A stretch of DNA of 64,000 bases from Allomuricauda sp. (GCF_028280385.1 NZ_JANQLX010000001.1:248001-312000); one strand, 5' to 3'; counted from the first letter of the stretch, positions 18,936 to 28,102 are shown. The notes: a model not told the origin generated them from the sequence alone. Program-made: numbers and translations.

Positions 18936-20321
18936 TCAATCAAACTGGATGGTCAGATTTTTAAATTTTTGGCGAAGTTGTTCTACCGTCAAACTATCCA
19001 CTTTCGATTCTGAAATGTACAATCGCTTTAGCTTGGGCCACTTGGCAATGTTTTCAACCAATCCTTGGGAAACCTCAGTTTTATAGAGGTTAATGGATTC
19101 CAAGTTTTGCAACTGACCCAGATGGGACAAACCTTGGTCTGTAATGGTGTTGGTACTCAAATTCAGCTTGATCAAATTTTCCAGCTGGGCGATTTGCTCC
19201 AATTGTCCATCCTTAATTTCGGAATTGCTCAAATTGAGCCAAATAATATGTTCTTTTAGTTCTACCAGCGTAGCTAGGGCCTGATTGGTAAGTGGTTGCT
19301 CACTCAGACTAAAATTGGCTTCCAAAAAGTAGTTGTCGATCATCAATCTGTTAAGGTTAAACCCCTGTTTGATCAAGGAATCCACTACAACTTTGCTGGC
19401 CGGCCCCATTTGTTTGGACAACAACTGGTTTTTATCCAGCCCCAAATACTTCTCTACCATGGATTTCACTTCCTCATCAGGTCCAAGTTCCACAAAAAAA
19501 CCATCTGAAGGTGCTTGCACCCCAATCCACCAGCCAATCATGGCCACCTCTTCCTCGGATAGCGGCGGTTTACCTTCCGTGGGCATAAAGTCATCATGTG
19601 TTTCAGGAAGGGTAATACGTCTGTATAGGTCGCTCCCGTTTATATCTCCGGGAAGAACCGCGTCACCACTTTCACCGCCCGCCATCAATTTGGCGTATGT
19701 GGTTAGATCCAATCCACCTTTTTTCTTGTCGTTATTGTGACAGCTTACACATCTGGCCTGCATAACAGGGTCAATTAAATCCAAGTACACCTCAGCTGAA
19801 TCCAAAACGGTCACTTTTTTACGTGGGATGGCTTTGTTGGGCATGCCAGCCATACGCCTGATCATATTGGGGGCGTATTCCAAAAGATAAGTGGAACCAT
19901 GGGTGAGGTTACCGCCCAGGTGACCGGTGTAAAAAATGGTAAATACCATGAAGGAAATCAAAATGGGCTTACCATAAAAAGGCAGTTTTAGCTGCTTTTT
20001 GGAAACAAAATAGCAAATCCCGGCCACTATCATTAGCACAATTCCCATCCACTTATGCCAGAAAAGAGTGTCTTCATTGTAGTCGCCAGAAAGGGATAGA
20101 AAATAGCCAAACAATACGGCAAAAAAGGCACTGATGCCCCCTAATGCCCAAACATAGTGCGTATAGTTCTTAAGAGGCTGGAACTTAGGCTTTTTTGAAG
20201 CCAATTCTGCTAAAGCAGCCAGTAAAAGGAAGCCAATGGGCAAATGGACCACCAATGGATGGATCCGTCCAAAAAATAATAGAACATCCGAAGGACCTTC
20301 GGCGGTGATATTTAGCAGCAT
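18936..20321 (-). CDS. DUF2231 membrane domain - c-type cytochrome - leucine-rich-repeat fusion protein
   Basis: A 461-residue inner-membrane protein with three parts. Residues 1-150 hold about four TM helices with the DUF2231-like histidines (RIHPLVVHLPIGF, FWHKWMGIV, TGHLGGNLTHG). Around residue 191 is a heme-binding CVSCH in a planctomycete-type cytochrome domain (GGLDLTTYAKLMAGG, FMPTEGKPPLSEEE). From about residue 345 there are leucine-rich repeats (LIKLNLSTNTITDQGLSHLG, LESINLYKTEVSQGL). A TTG at 20330 would add three residues. It is last in the four-gene PSD1 set, 8 bases after the propeller gene. It could pass electrons from periplasmic oxidation to the membrane; the substrate is unknown. 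Confidence 0.75.
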   Translation of the reverse strand: MLLNITAEGPSDVLLFFGRIHPLVVHLPIGFLLLAALAELASKKPKFQPLKNYTHYVWALGGISAFFAVLFGYFLSLSGDYNEDTLFWHKWMGIVLMIVAGICYFVSKKQLKLPFYGKPILISFMVFTIFYTGHLGGNLTHGSTYLLEYAPNMIRRMAGMPNKAIPRKKVTVLDSAEVYLDLIDPVMQARCVSCHNNDKKKGGLDLTTYAKLMAGGESGDAVLPGDINGSDLYRRITLPETHDDFMPTEGKPPLSEEEVAMIGWWIGVQAPSDGFFVELGPDEEVKSMVEKYLGLDKNQLLSKQMGPASKVVVDSLIKQGFNLNRLMIDNYFLEANFSLSEQPLTNQALATLVELKEHIIWLNLSNSEIKDGQLEQIAQLENLIKLNLSTNTITDQGLSHLGQLQNLESINLYKTEVSQGLVENIAKWPKLKRLYISESKVDSLTVEQLRQKFKNLTIQFD

Positions 20322-20338
20322 ACTTAACAATCCGCTCC

Positions 20339-21262
20339 CTACTTTAATGGGGTTCCCTTAATCGGTTTTCCGTTTGTTGTTAAAATTTGAAAATGATGGG
20401 CCCGGTAATCGTTGAAGGTCCAAACAATGTTTTTATCCGGATCAACTTCAAAAATTTTAATTCCTTCCTTAGCGCCATAACTGGTAATAACTGTATTGCC
20501 GTTGGGCAACCTTTGGGCTCCGCAAGGGTCTACCAAGGGATTGCTGTCATAAAGGGAGTTGTCTATTTCCCACACAATATTCCCTTCAGAATCCAATTCC
20601 ACCACCCGATTACCTTGGGTTAAAGTCACTAGGGTATTCCCATTTTTCATGCGGATAGCGGTAAAGGGCCAAGTCTTTGACCCACGCCCTCCAAAGGCTT
20701 CAAAATCTGTGCTGAATGTTTTTACGATGCTTCCATCGGGTTGGTACTCCTTTACGGCAAAAGCCAGCAAATGGGGTACCAGGTAATTACCATTTTTTAG
20801 CTTTCGGGCCATGCGGGTCTGCATGTGAACATTATCGGTTTCAGGCTGCAAGGGGGTACTTCTTACAACCTTACCCTTTTTATTGACTTCCACAATTCTC
20901 GGTTTGGTGCCGGATTCCGTTATTAATGTGTTCCCATTCCTTAACCGAACAGCGGTACCCAGCTCCATTTTCTTTTCTGACCGCTCGTAGCTAAAAATAA
21001 TCCGTTTGTTTTTGTCATATTCCCGTACCACATTGGCCCAACATACCAATACATTCCCATTTTTTAGGACATAACCGTCCCGCGCGCCCCTTCTTTGGGC
21101 ATCCCAAACCACTTTTCCTTCTTCATCAATTATTCCCGTAAACTGTGGACCCGCTATAAAAAGGGAATGGCGTATTCCTGAATCGGATTTTTGTGCCTTG
21201 ACGAACAAGGGCGCCATTAATAGTGCAAATAGTGTAGCCGCCAGGGCTGATTTTGTGCTCAT
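20339..21262 (-). CDS. Secreted beta-propeller protein
   Basis: A 307-residue protein with a Sec signal peptide (ATLFALLMAPLFVKAQ, cleavage after AQ). The mature part is a series of about six repeats of the form LKNGNxLV ... GxIVW (for example YVLKNGNVLVCWA, VRLRNGNTLITES, IRMKNGNTLVTLT, QRLPNGNTVITSY), which is a PQQ/arylsulfotransferase-like propeller pattern. I see no complete catalytic motif of arylsulfate sulfotransferases. It lies 13 bases downstream of the DUF1501 gene and 8 bases before the DUF2231 fusion, so it is probably co-transcribed. It may be a ligand-binding or cofactor-binding partner of the periplasmic cytochrome proteins. Confidence 0.65.
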   Translation of the reverse strand: MSTKSALAATLFALLMAPLFVKAQKSDSGIRHSLFIAGPQFTGIIDEEGKVVWDAQRRGARDGYVLKNGNVLVCWANVVREYDKNKRIIFSYERSEKKMELGTAVRLRNGNTLITESGTKPRIVEVNKKGKVVRSTPLQPETDNVHMQTRMARKLKNGNYLVPHLLAFAVKEYQPDGSIVKTFSTDFEAFGGRGSKTWPFTAIRMKNGNTLVTLTQGNRVVELDSEGNIVWEIDNSLYDSNPLVDPCGAQRLPNGNTVITSYGAKEGIKIFEVDPDKNIVWTFNDYRAHHFQILTTNGKPIKGTPLK

Positions 21263-21275
21263 TTTATTTTTTGAT

Positions 21276-22727
21276 TTATACTAGAATGTCTTTGATAACG
21301 TGACCGTGAACGTCGGTCAATCTCATGTCCCTACCACCAAAACGGAACGTAAGGCGTTCATGGTCAATGCCCATGAGGTGCATTATGGTGGCGTGCATAT
21401 CATGGATATTCACTTCATTTTCAATGACCCGATAACCATATTCATCCGTTTTTCCGAAAATGGTTCCTCCTTTTATGCCTGCACCGGCCATCCACATGCT
21501 AAATGCGGAAGGATTGTGGTCGCGTCCGTTCAATCCCTGTGCAAATGGAGTTCTACCAAATTCCCCGGTCCAAACCACCAAAGTCTCTTCGAACAACCCT
21601 CTCGATTTTAAGTCCTTGATCAGCCCTGCTATGGGTTGATCCACCGCGTGCGCATTTTTCTCATGGCCGTCCTTTAAATTGCCGTGCTGATCCCAACGAT
21701 CTGCACTTACTTTCGGACATGTGAGTTCTATGAATCGAACACCTCTTTCCACCAACCTTCTGGCCAGTAGACATTGGGCGGCATAACCGCGGGTATGGGG
21801 GTCGTCAGAGTCAAAGCCGTAGAGTTTTTTGGTGGCTTCGGTTTCTTCCTTGAACTCTGTCAGTTCAGGTATGGACGATTGCATTTTATAGGCCAATTCG
21901 TAGTTGGAAATGGCAGACTCAATGGCATCGGCCTCCCCAACGGAGTCCAGCTGGTTGTTATCCAATTGCTTGATGAAATCGAGCTTCTGTTCTTGTAAAT
22001 TGGGTATTTTTTCCTTTGGTATGATGTTGGCCACAGGTTGAGGTCCTGCCCTCAATACCGAAGCCTGATAGGAAGCCGGTAAAAAGCCGTTCTTAAAGTT
22101 GTCCAGCCCACCCGGTGGAATTAAACCACCATCCAATACCACATAACCCGGTATATTTTGATTCTCGCTTCCCAGTCCATAGGTCATCCACGAACCCATG
22201 CTGGGTCTTCCCTGTAGGCCACTGCCCGTATGCAAGAAATAATTGGCATTGGTATGCTCAGGAAACTGGGAGGTCATGGAGCGGATTAGTGCAATGTCGT
22301 CCACACAAGTTGCAATATGCGGAAAAAGATCACTTACCGGCATTCCGCATTCCCCATATTGTTTAAATTCCCAAGGACTCTTTAAAATCTTTCCGACATT
22401 GTCGAATTGGGTGGCGTCCACTTTGAACTTTTTTCTGGGATCCTGTCCATTTTCCTTGGCCAATCTAGGTTTGGGGTCAAAAGAGTCCACTTGGGATACT
22501 CCACCGTCCATGTAAAGGAAAATGACATTTTTTGCCTTGGGCAAATGATGGGGCCCGCGATACAAATCCGAATTGGAGTCCAGCGCAATTCCACTAGATC
22601 GATTACAGGAAAATGTAGTAAGCCCGAACAAGCTCATAAAAGCAAGGGAACCAAACCCTCCCTTGCACACACTCAACATCTCCCGGCGCGTCAATGGCCT
22701 TCTCATAAAATTGTGATACTTGCTCAT
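21276..22727 (-). CDS. DUF1501 family protein with twin-arginine signal
   Basis: A 483-residue exported protein of the DUF1501 family, which belongs to the alkaline-phosphatase/sulfatase-like superfamily. The N terminus has a twin-arginine motif TRREMLSVCKGGFGSLAF followed by a hydrophobic stretch and Cys, so Tat export is likely, perhaps as a lipoprotein. Metal-site candidates are the Asp in FLYMDGGVSQVDSFDP and the Asp-His in NGRDHNPSAFSMW, with GEFGRTPF before it. Its ATG overlaps the stop of the PSD1 gene (TGATG), showing tight coupling. DUF1501 and PSD1 proteins are commonly encoded together in Planctomycetes and Bacteroidota; the reaction is not known. Confidence 0.85.
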   Translation of the reverse strand: MSKYHNFMRRPLTRREMLSVCKGGFGSLAFMSLFGLTTFSCNRSSGIALDSNSDLYRGPHHLPKAKNVIFLYMDGGVSQVDSFDPKPRLAKENGQDPRKKFKVDATQFDNVGKILKSPWEFKQYGECGMPVSDLFPHIATCVDDIALIRSMTSQFPEHTNANYFLHTGSGLQGRPSMGSWMTYGLGSENQNIPGYVVLDGGLIPPGGLDNFKNGFLPASYQASVLRAGPQPVANIIPKEKIPNLQEQKLDFIKQLDNNQLDSVGEADAIESAISNYELAYKMQSSIPELTEFKEETEATKKLYGFDSDDPHTRGYAAQCLLARRLVERGVRFIELTCPKVSADRWDQHGNLKDGHEKNAHAVDQPIAGLIKDLKSRGLFEETLVVWTGEFGRTPFAQGLNGRDHNPSAFSMWMAGAGIKGGTIFGKTDEYGYRVIENEVNIHDMHATIMHLMGIDHERLTFRFGGRDMRLTDVHGHVIKDILV

Positions 22728-25666
22728 CAGATCAGATATATAAATTCTTTAAGATTAAAAATACTATGGCAGTATTCCTTCCAAACCTCCAATTCCATAT
22801 TTTCCACAAGTCCTTCATCGGATTTCATTTTTTTGATGGAGTCCATAAAATTCGAAGCATTTTCGATTTCCTTGGCGGTTGGTTTTCTGGAAAAGGTTCG
22901 CATGTAAAGCCATGTTACCCTTTGTTCCATAGTCAATTCCTTATGGGCCAATAATTTGTTGGCCATTATTTCCGATTGCTGAATGACAAAAGGGTCGTTC
23001 ATTAAAATCAAGGATTGTGCGGGAACATTGGTAACATCCCGTTTTCCAAAGGTGGTAAAGGGAATGGGTCTATCAAAGGTAGTCATCATGGGTTCCAAAA
23101 AGTTCCGCCTTACTTCTTGATAGATGCTTCTTCGCCCTCCGCCATCCAGAGGTCCGGATGCTTTAGGTTTACCACGACCTCCCATAAATTCGGTAAGGAA
23201 AACAGGCACCGGAGGTCCATATAAAGTAGTGTCCAAACTTTCGGAAGCAGCCAAAATCCCATCACGAATCGCTTCTGATTCCAATCTGCGTATGGGGAAG
23301 GAAGCCAAATATATGTTGGTCGGGTCCAAATCCCTCAATTCAGGGTCGTTGGAGGTGCTCCGTTTAAAGGTCTCCGAAGTAACAATATACCGAATCATAT
23401 TTTTTATGGACCAACCGTCTTCCTGAAATTTGATTGCCAGATGGTCCAACAGCTCCGGATGTGAGGGCAGTGCTCCCTGGAGTCCAAAGTTATCCACTGT
23501 AGGAACAATACCCCTTCCAAATAGATGGTGCCAAATTCTATTTACCATAACCCTTGACGTTAGTGGATTGTCCGCGTGCAACATTGTGTTTGCCAATTCC
23601 AAACGCCCACTTCCATCGGATTCAAACGGCACATCACCATGTGGTAATGCCGAGAGATATCTCCTCGGAATATTTTCTTCCGAGGGCTCCTGATACCTGC
23701 CCCTAATAAATACGGGACTGTTGATTGCTGAACCATCTGAAACCCCATAAATAAAAGAATTGCTCCCAATTTTATCCGAGAGCTTTTGGGTGCTATCAAT
23801 GGCCCTGTTTAGTTCTGGGAAACGCAGCTGTAATTGCCCGCTCTTTATTTTGGAATTGATGGTTGCTACATTACGGGGTGAAAAAGCCACCGAGGCCTTG
23901 TCCCATTCATTCAGCTCAATTTCTTTGGGCCATTTAGAATCAAAGGCAATGGCATATTCAGCCTCAACAAAAGCTTCCGGAGAAATTTGATAGTCATGGT
24001 TCACGAATTTTCCGGAGAGTATCTCTATATAGGCCTTATGTCCTTTCCAGGGCTCTACATTAAAGGTGTAGTTTTTCCAGTTTTGGTCATTGATTGATCG
24101 GGTGAGTCCGCCATAGATAGGATTTCGTATCAATTGAAAGTTATCGATCACAATTCTGATCGTACTATGGATTCCTCGGGCACGCACCCCTATCACATCC
24201 GAATCCAGGATAAAGTCTGGTGATCGTAAGGTGCCCAAAACGCCTGGACCAAAGGTTTTACTGGAAGCTTTACCCTTTTCTAATCCCAGCAGTTTGCCCG
24301 ATGCAGGGTTCAGTATTGGTTTTCCAAGGGTGGTAGCATTTCCAAAAGCAAGTCCGTTGCTTTTCCAACCGTCAAATCCAGTGCCCCTGAAATCGCCCAA
24401 TTTAACGTACGGTTCCGAGGTGGAATCATTGGCTGGATTTTTCTGCTTTTGAGTGGTAGTTGTATTTTCCAGTTTACTGGCTACCGTGCTTTTTATATAA
24501 TTCTCAAGTTCTAGAATTTCTTTTTTGGTGATTTCTTTGGATTGGGTAAGGTCGGCATCCAAATTGGTAAATCGTGTACTTTCCATTACACCGTAGAGCG
24601 CATAATAGTCCGCTGCGGTAATGGGATCAAACTTATGATCATGGCATTTGGCACAGGACACGGTCAATCCTTGAAAGGTTTTGGTGGTCACATCGATCAT
24701 GTTATCAATACGATTGGCCTCATCCTGTTTTATATCAACGGGACTGTGGGTACCTTCTCCCATGGCATAGAATGCCGTGGCAATATGGGATTCCAATAGT
24801 CCACTTTCCTCATCATATCGCGGTTCTGTAAGCAAATCCCCAGCCACATGTTCCTTCAGCAGTTGGTCATAGGGTATATCTTTGTTGAAGGCCCTGATCA
24901 GGTAGTCACGGTATCTCCAAGCTCCAGTGATTGGATAATCAAACTCGTGTCCTTTGGTTTCAGCGTACCTTACCAGGTCCATCCAATGGCGCGCCCATCG
25001 TTCACCAAAAGCTGGGGAATTTAGATACTTGTCCACCATATTCCCATACGCATTTTCTGAAGTGTCCGCGGTGTAATCCTCAACATCTTCAGGGGAGGGG
25101 GGGAGGCCGGTAAGTAAATAGGATACCCTCCGAATCAATGTGTTTTTGTTTGCTACGGGTGCTTTGGCAATGTTCTTTTGCTCTAATTTTTGGTCAATGA
25201 AATCGTCCAAATTGGAATTTTCTTGATTTTCGGCGACGCTGGGGGAGATAAAAGACCAATGGGGCTTCCATTCGGCGCCTTGCTTGATCCATCTTTCAAT
25301 GAGATCCTTCTCACGTTGCGTCAATACGCTGTTGGTCTCCGGGGGAGGCATGATTTTGTCCGGATGCTCATCGTTGATGCGATGAATCAAATGACTTTTA
25401 CTTGGTTTACCAGGAACCACAGCAAACCCTCCGTCCTTGAGAGCGGCGGTTGCCCCTTCAAATGTATCTAACCTCAAATCCGCTTTTCGGCTGCTGGGGT
25501 CGGGTCCATGGCATAAATAGCAGTTTTGGACCAAAATGGGCCGAATATGGAAATTAAAATCCACTTGATCTGGCAAGGGCTCATATGCCTGGTCCTTGTT
25601 TCCGCATGAGAATAGGGCAGTTGCGGCCACAATCAAAATAGAAAGGAGTTTAATTTTCTTTACCAT
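22727..25666 (-). CDS. PSD1/DUF1549/DUF1553 planctomycete-type cytochrome c lipoprotein
   Basis: A 979-residue periplasmic lipoprotein. The start at 25666 gives a short signal peptide ending in the lipobox ATALFSC; upstream ATGs at 25672-25687 and a TTG at 25693 are alternatives. A PSCyt1 domain carries the heme motif CYLCHGPDPSSRKADLRLD near residue 50. A DUF1549 domain follows, with FGERWARHWMDLVRYAETKG and a second heme-type motif CAKCHDHKFDP near residue 340. A central beta-rich part without recognisable motif comes next, then the C-terminal PSD1/DUF1553 domain (VMVNRIWHHLFGRGIV, SFPIRRLESEAIRDGIL, NVPAQSLILMNDPFV). Two CxxCH motifs suggest electron transfer. It is first in the four-gene set, just downstream of a candidate LacI operator. 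Confidence 0.85.
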   Translation of the reverse strand: MVKKIKLLSILIVAATALFSCGNKDQAYEPLPDQVDFNFHIRPILVQNCYLCHGPDPSSRKADLRLDTFEGATAALKDGGFAVVPGKPSKSHLIHRINDEHPDKIMPPPETNSVLTQREKDLIERWIKQGAEWKPHWSFISPSVAENQENSNLDDFIDQKLEQKNIAKAPVANKNTLIRRVSYLLTGLPPSPEDVEDYTADTSENAYGNMVDKYLNSPAFGERWARHWMDLVRYAETKGHEFDYPITGAWRYRDYLIRAFNKDIPYDQLLKEHVAGDLLTEPRYDEESGLLESHIATAFYAMGEGTHSPVDIKQDEANRIDNMIDVTTKTFQGLTVSCAKCHDHKFDPITAADYYALYGVMESTRFTNLDADLTQSKEITKKEILELENYIKSTVASKLENTTTTQKQKNPANDSTSEPYVKLGDFRGTGFDGWKSNGLAFGNATTLGKPILNPASGKLLGLEKGKASSKTFGPGVLGTLRSPDFILDSDVIGVRARGIHSTIRIVIDNFQLIRNPIYGGLTRSINDQNWKNYTFNVEPWKGHKAYIEILSGKFVNHDYQISPEAFVEAEYAIAFDSKWPKEIELNEWDKASVAFSPRNVATINSKIKSGQLQLRFPELNRAIDSTQKLSDKIGSNSFIYGVSDGSAINSPVFIRGRYQEPSEENIPRRYLSALPHGDVPFESDGSGRLELANTMLHADNPLTSRVMVNRIWHHLFGRGIVPTVDNFGLQGALPSHPELLDHLAIKFQEDGWSIKNMIRYIVTSETFKRSTSNDPELRDLDPTNIYLASFPIRRLESEAIRDGILAASESLDTTLYGPPVPVFLTEFMGGRGKPKASGPLDGGGRRSIYQEVRRNFLEPMMTTFDRPIPFTTFGKRDVTNVPAQSLILMNDPFVIQQSEIMANKLLAHKELTMEQRVTWLYMRTFSRKPTAKEIENASNFMDSIKKMKSDEGLVENMELEVWKEYCHSIFNLKEFIYLI

Positions 25667-25733
25667 ACCCATGAAATTCAGCATCATAGTCAAGTTATAA
25701 ATTTCTTTTTTTGTTTTCCATCAAATTTGTTCC

Positions 25734-25745
25734 GCTCACGTGTGC
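25734..25745 (-). promoter_or_regulatory. Candidate LacI-family operator upstream of the PSD1 gene
   Basis: GCTCACGTGTGC lies in the 95-base gap between the LacI gene and PSD1. It differs by one base from the perfect palindrome GCTCACGTGAGC found before the LacI start. A central CpG palindrome is typical for LacI-family operators. Confidence 0.65.
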
Positions 25746-25761
25746 TTTACCCGTTAAAATT

Positions 25762-26775
25762 TTATACCGAACCCCTAAATATGATTTTGGGCTGTATCAG
25801 TCTTTTATGGTTGGCCGGCATTCCTGATTTAATTTGGCCCACCAACAATTCAAATGACCCTGAAACCATGCTTGGAATGGATTGCTGGACAGTGGTAAGT
25901 TCAGGTTCACATGCGATTCCCATAGGGTCGTTGTCAAAACCAATAACTGCCACATCTTCGGGAACCCGTATGCCGGTTTTCTTTAAATATTTGATCACGC
26001 CAATCCCGATTTCATCCCTAACGGCCAGAATCCCATCGGGTCTGTATTCCTGTGCCATCAGTTTTTGAGCCAAATCGGCTCCGTCCTTCATAAAAAATCC
26101 ACCTTGCACCACCAATTCCTCCTTAAAAGGAAGGTTATTGTCCTTTAGGGCTTGTTTATAGCCTGCAAGTCGGTCCCGGAAAATCTGGTGCTGGTAGTGG
26201 GTCGAGATATAGGCAATCCTTTTTTTTCCAGTTTTCACCATTGCCGTGACAGCGTCATAGGCTCCTTTAAAATTATCGACCAAAACCTGAGGTGCACAAG
26301 AGTCTTCGGGAGCCCTATCAAAGAACACAAATGGAATATTGTCCTCCTTCAAGACATCAAAGGGATGTTCGTGCAAGGTATCCTTGGTCACCGACGCTAC
26401 CACCCCGCTGACCCTGTATTCCATCAATGAGTTGATAATGTCTTTCTCCATTTCAGGTTTTTCACCCGATTGGAATATCATTACGGAATAGCCTTGTTCT
26501 TTGGCAATCTCCATAAAATCAGAAACAAAACGAGCGAAGAAATAGGGCCTCAGGTCTGGTACCACTACGGCTAAAACGTTGCTGCGCTTGTTCCTAAAGT
26601 TTTGGGCCAATCTATTGGGCTTGTAGCCAAGCTCGGTTGCTTTTTGCTTGATTCGGTCCCTAGTTTCCTTTTTTACGGAACCGGTATCCCGTAATGCCCT
26701 CGAAACCGTAACATGGTGAATGCCAAGCTCCCGGGCCACATCTTTAATGGTAATATTTGCTTTTGCAGGTTCCAA
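25762..26775 (-). CDS. LacI-family transcriptional regulator
   Basis: A 337-residue repressor with an N-terminal LacI helix-turn-helix (ITIKDVARELGIHHVTVSRALRD split by the turn, residues about 8-30), hinge NRLAQNFRNKRSNVLAVVVPDL, and a periplasmic-binding-like effector domain (VSGVVASVTKD, FVFFDRAPED, FDNDPMGIACEPELTTVQQS). A TTG at 26814 would add 13 residues, but these are not family-like and their codons contain the perfect 12-base palindrome. I prefer the TTG at 26775, which puts the palindrome 21 bases upstream. It probably controls itself and the PSD1 set directly downstream in response to a sugar. Confidence 0.88.
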   Translation of the reverse strand: MEPAKANITIKDVARELGIHHVTVSRALRDTGSVKKETRDRIKQKATELGYKPNRLAQNFRNKRSNVLAVVVPDLRPYFFARFVSDFMEIAKEQGYSVMIFQSGEKPEMEKDIINSLMEYRVSGVVASVTKDTLHEHPFDVLKEDNIPFVFFDRAPEDSCAPQVLVDNFKGAYDAVTAMVKTGKKRIAYISTHYQHQIFRDRLAGYKQALKDNNLPFKEELVVQGGFFMKDGADLAQKLMAQEYRPDGILAVRDEIGIGVIKYLKKTGIRVPEDVAVIGFDNDPMGIACEPELTTVQQSIPSMVSGSFELLVGQIKSGMPANHKRLIQPKIIFRGSV

Positions 26776-26795
26776 CTTGTGTATAAAGATAAAAT

Positions 26796-26807
26796 GCTCA
26801 CGTGAGC
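26796..26807 (-). promoter_or_regulatory. Candidate LacI operator (perfect palindrome GCTCACGTGAGC)
   Basis: A perfect 12-base palindrome centred on CpG, 21 bases upstream of the preferred LacI start. Its near-copy is at 25734-25745. Two sites flanking the regulator gene point to autoregulation plus control of the next operon. Confidence 0.7.
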
Positions 26808-26822
26808 TTTCCAAGAAATTTA

Positions 26823-26849
26823 AGGTTGTTTGATGAATTTTAACAACCT
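26823..26849 (-). terminator. Hairpin between the NagX-like gene and the LacI gene
   Basis: AGGTTGTT (26823-26830) and AACAACCT (26842-26849) pair perfectly around 11 bases. It starts 16 bases after the stop of the NagX-like gene. No strong T-tract follows on the minus strand, so it may be a processing or weak termination site that separates the two transcription units. Confidence 0.35.
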
Positions 26850-26865
26850 GGTGAAGTGTAATGCG

Positions 26866-28065
26866 CTATATCTTTAAACGGATATGGTTCTTCTCGAGAA
26901 ACCTAACGAACACAATGATGGCAAAGGAGAAAAGAAGGGATTTTAAGAGTCCTACAGCGCCTGTGCTTATCAATTCGGGCCATTGGAAACCCACAAGGAC
27001 AATTAAGGGATATATAAAGTAGGGCATCAGGTAACAGGTCAATGTGCTGGTACCTGCGGATTTTATGTAGTTGGCCCAGCCGGCATACCCTTTTATATCC
27101 ACTAGTACATAAAGTAAGGCATAGGAGATAAGACTTATTCCTATGCAGATGGATGTCCAGGACGGGGTGGCCAATATCTTGGAAATTGGAAACACTGGTC
27201 GAATCAAAAACCCAAAGGTGATGAACAGGCCACCGGCCAACAAGGTGAACCCCAAAAAATGCTCAATGCTTTTCCTGTCCCTTTTAAATTTGAGATAAAA
27301 CATGGTACACAGCATTCCGGCCATAACCAATGCATGATTGGAGGCACTTACGACCAACTTTAAACTGGGGACACCTTCGTAGAAGCCATTTTCCTGTATG
27401 TTCATGAACATTAGAAGTATGAATACCAGGGCAACGTTGAAGACTTTTCTTCCCATCCATAAAAACACCAGGGAGTTCAATAAATAAGCCCATCCAATAA
27501 GGCCGAGGATTCCCCACCACCTAGGTCTCATCCAGCTTAACTGGTCTACAGGACCTCCCTGGTAAACCCATGCCAAGTAGAGCAAGATGAGCACTCCAAA
27601 AATCTTAAGGGCGAATACCATTCCTTTTTGGACAATGTGGAAACGCTTGTAATCCATCCAGATCAGGAAGATGGCGGTGGCCATTAGGATTTGCCAAATA
27701 TTTTTGTCCATTCCGGTTGCTTGTTGATTAATTACCCCATAGTTGACCATATAAAATCCCATAACCAGCAAGGCAATCGTTCTTGTAGCGATATGTCCGA
27801 GAATGGATCCTTGGGATTCCTTTCTACTCTTCCTGACATTAATGGCCAAAGGAATGGAAAGCCCGACTATAAAAAGAAAAAGTGGAAATATAACATCGGA
27901 AAAACCCATACCATCTTCTTCCACCAGGGTATGCTCCAACCATTTGGGAACATCGGTAAGCGTCCAAAGGTCATTCACGAATATCATCAGAAACATGGTA
28001 AATGCCCGGAACACGTCGATCGTCCTGATTCTAACATGTGACATTGGTGTGGTTGTCTTTTCCAT
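26866..28065 (-). CDS. NagX/HGSNAT-like membrane acyltransferase (DUF5009/DUF1624 type)
   Basis: A 399-residue polytopic protein with about 10-11 TM helices. The N terminus has the signature of the heparan-alpha-glucosaminide N-acetyltransferase group: RTIDVFRAFTMFLMIFVND, then a conserved His45 in WLEHTLVEEDGMGFSDVIFP, which I align with the acetyl-carrying histidine of HGSNAT. Human HGSNAT uses cytosolic acetyl-CoA to acetylate glucosamine on the other side of the membrane; bacterial NagX is found in GlcNAc-use operons. Here it lies 37 bases downstream of the GH9-deacetylase gene. An attractive but untested role is re-acetylation of periplasmic glucosamine. Confidence 0.72.
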   Translation of the reverse strand: MEKTTTPMSHVRIRTIDVFRAFTMFLMIFVNDLWTLTDVPKWLEHTLVEEDGMGFSDVIFPLFLFIVGLSIPLAINVRKSRKESQGSILGHIATRTIALLVMGFYMVNYGVINQQATGMDKNIWQILMATAIFLIWMDYKRFHIVQKGMVFALKIFGVLILLYLAWVYQGGPVDQLSWMRPRWWGILGLIGWAYLLNSLVFLWMGRKVFNVALVFILLMFMNIQENGFYEGVPSLKLVVSASNHALVMAGMLCTMFYLKFKRDRKSIEHFLGFTLLAGGLFITFGFLIRPVFPISKILATPSWTSICIGISLISYALLYVLVDIKGYAGWANYIKSAGTSTLTCYLMPYFIYPLIVLVGFQWPELISTGAVGLLKSLLFSFAIIVFVRFLEKNHIRLKI

Positions 28066-28102
28066 TATTTTGGTTTGACTAGGTTGACGGCGTGGACATT
28101 GA

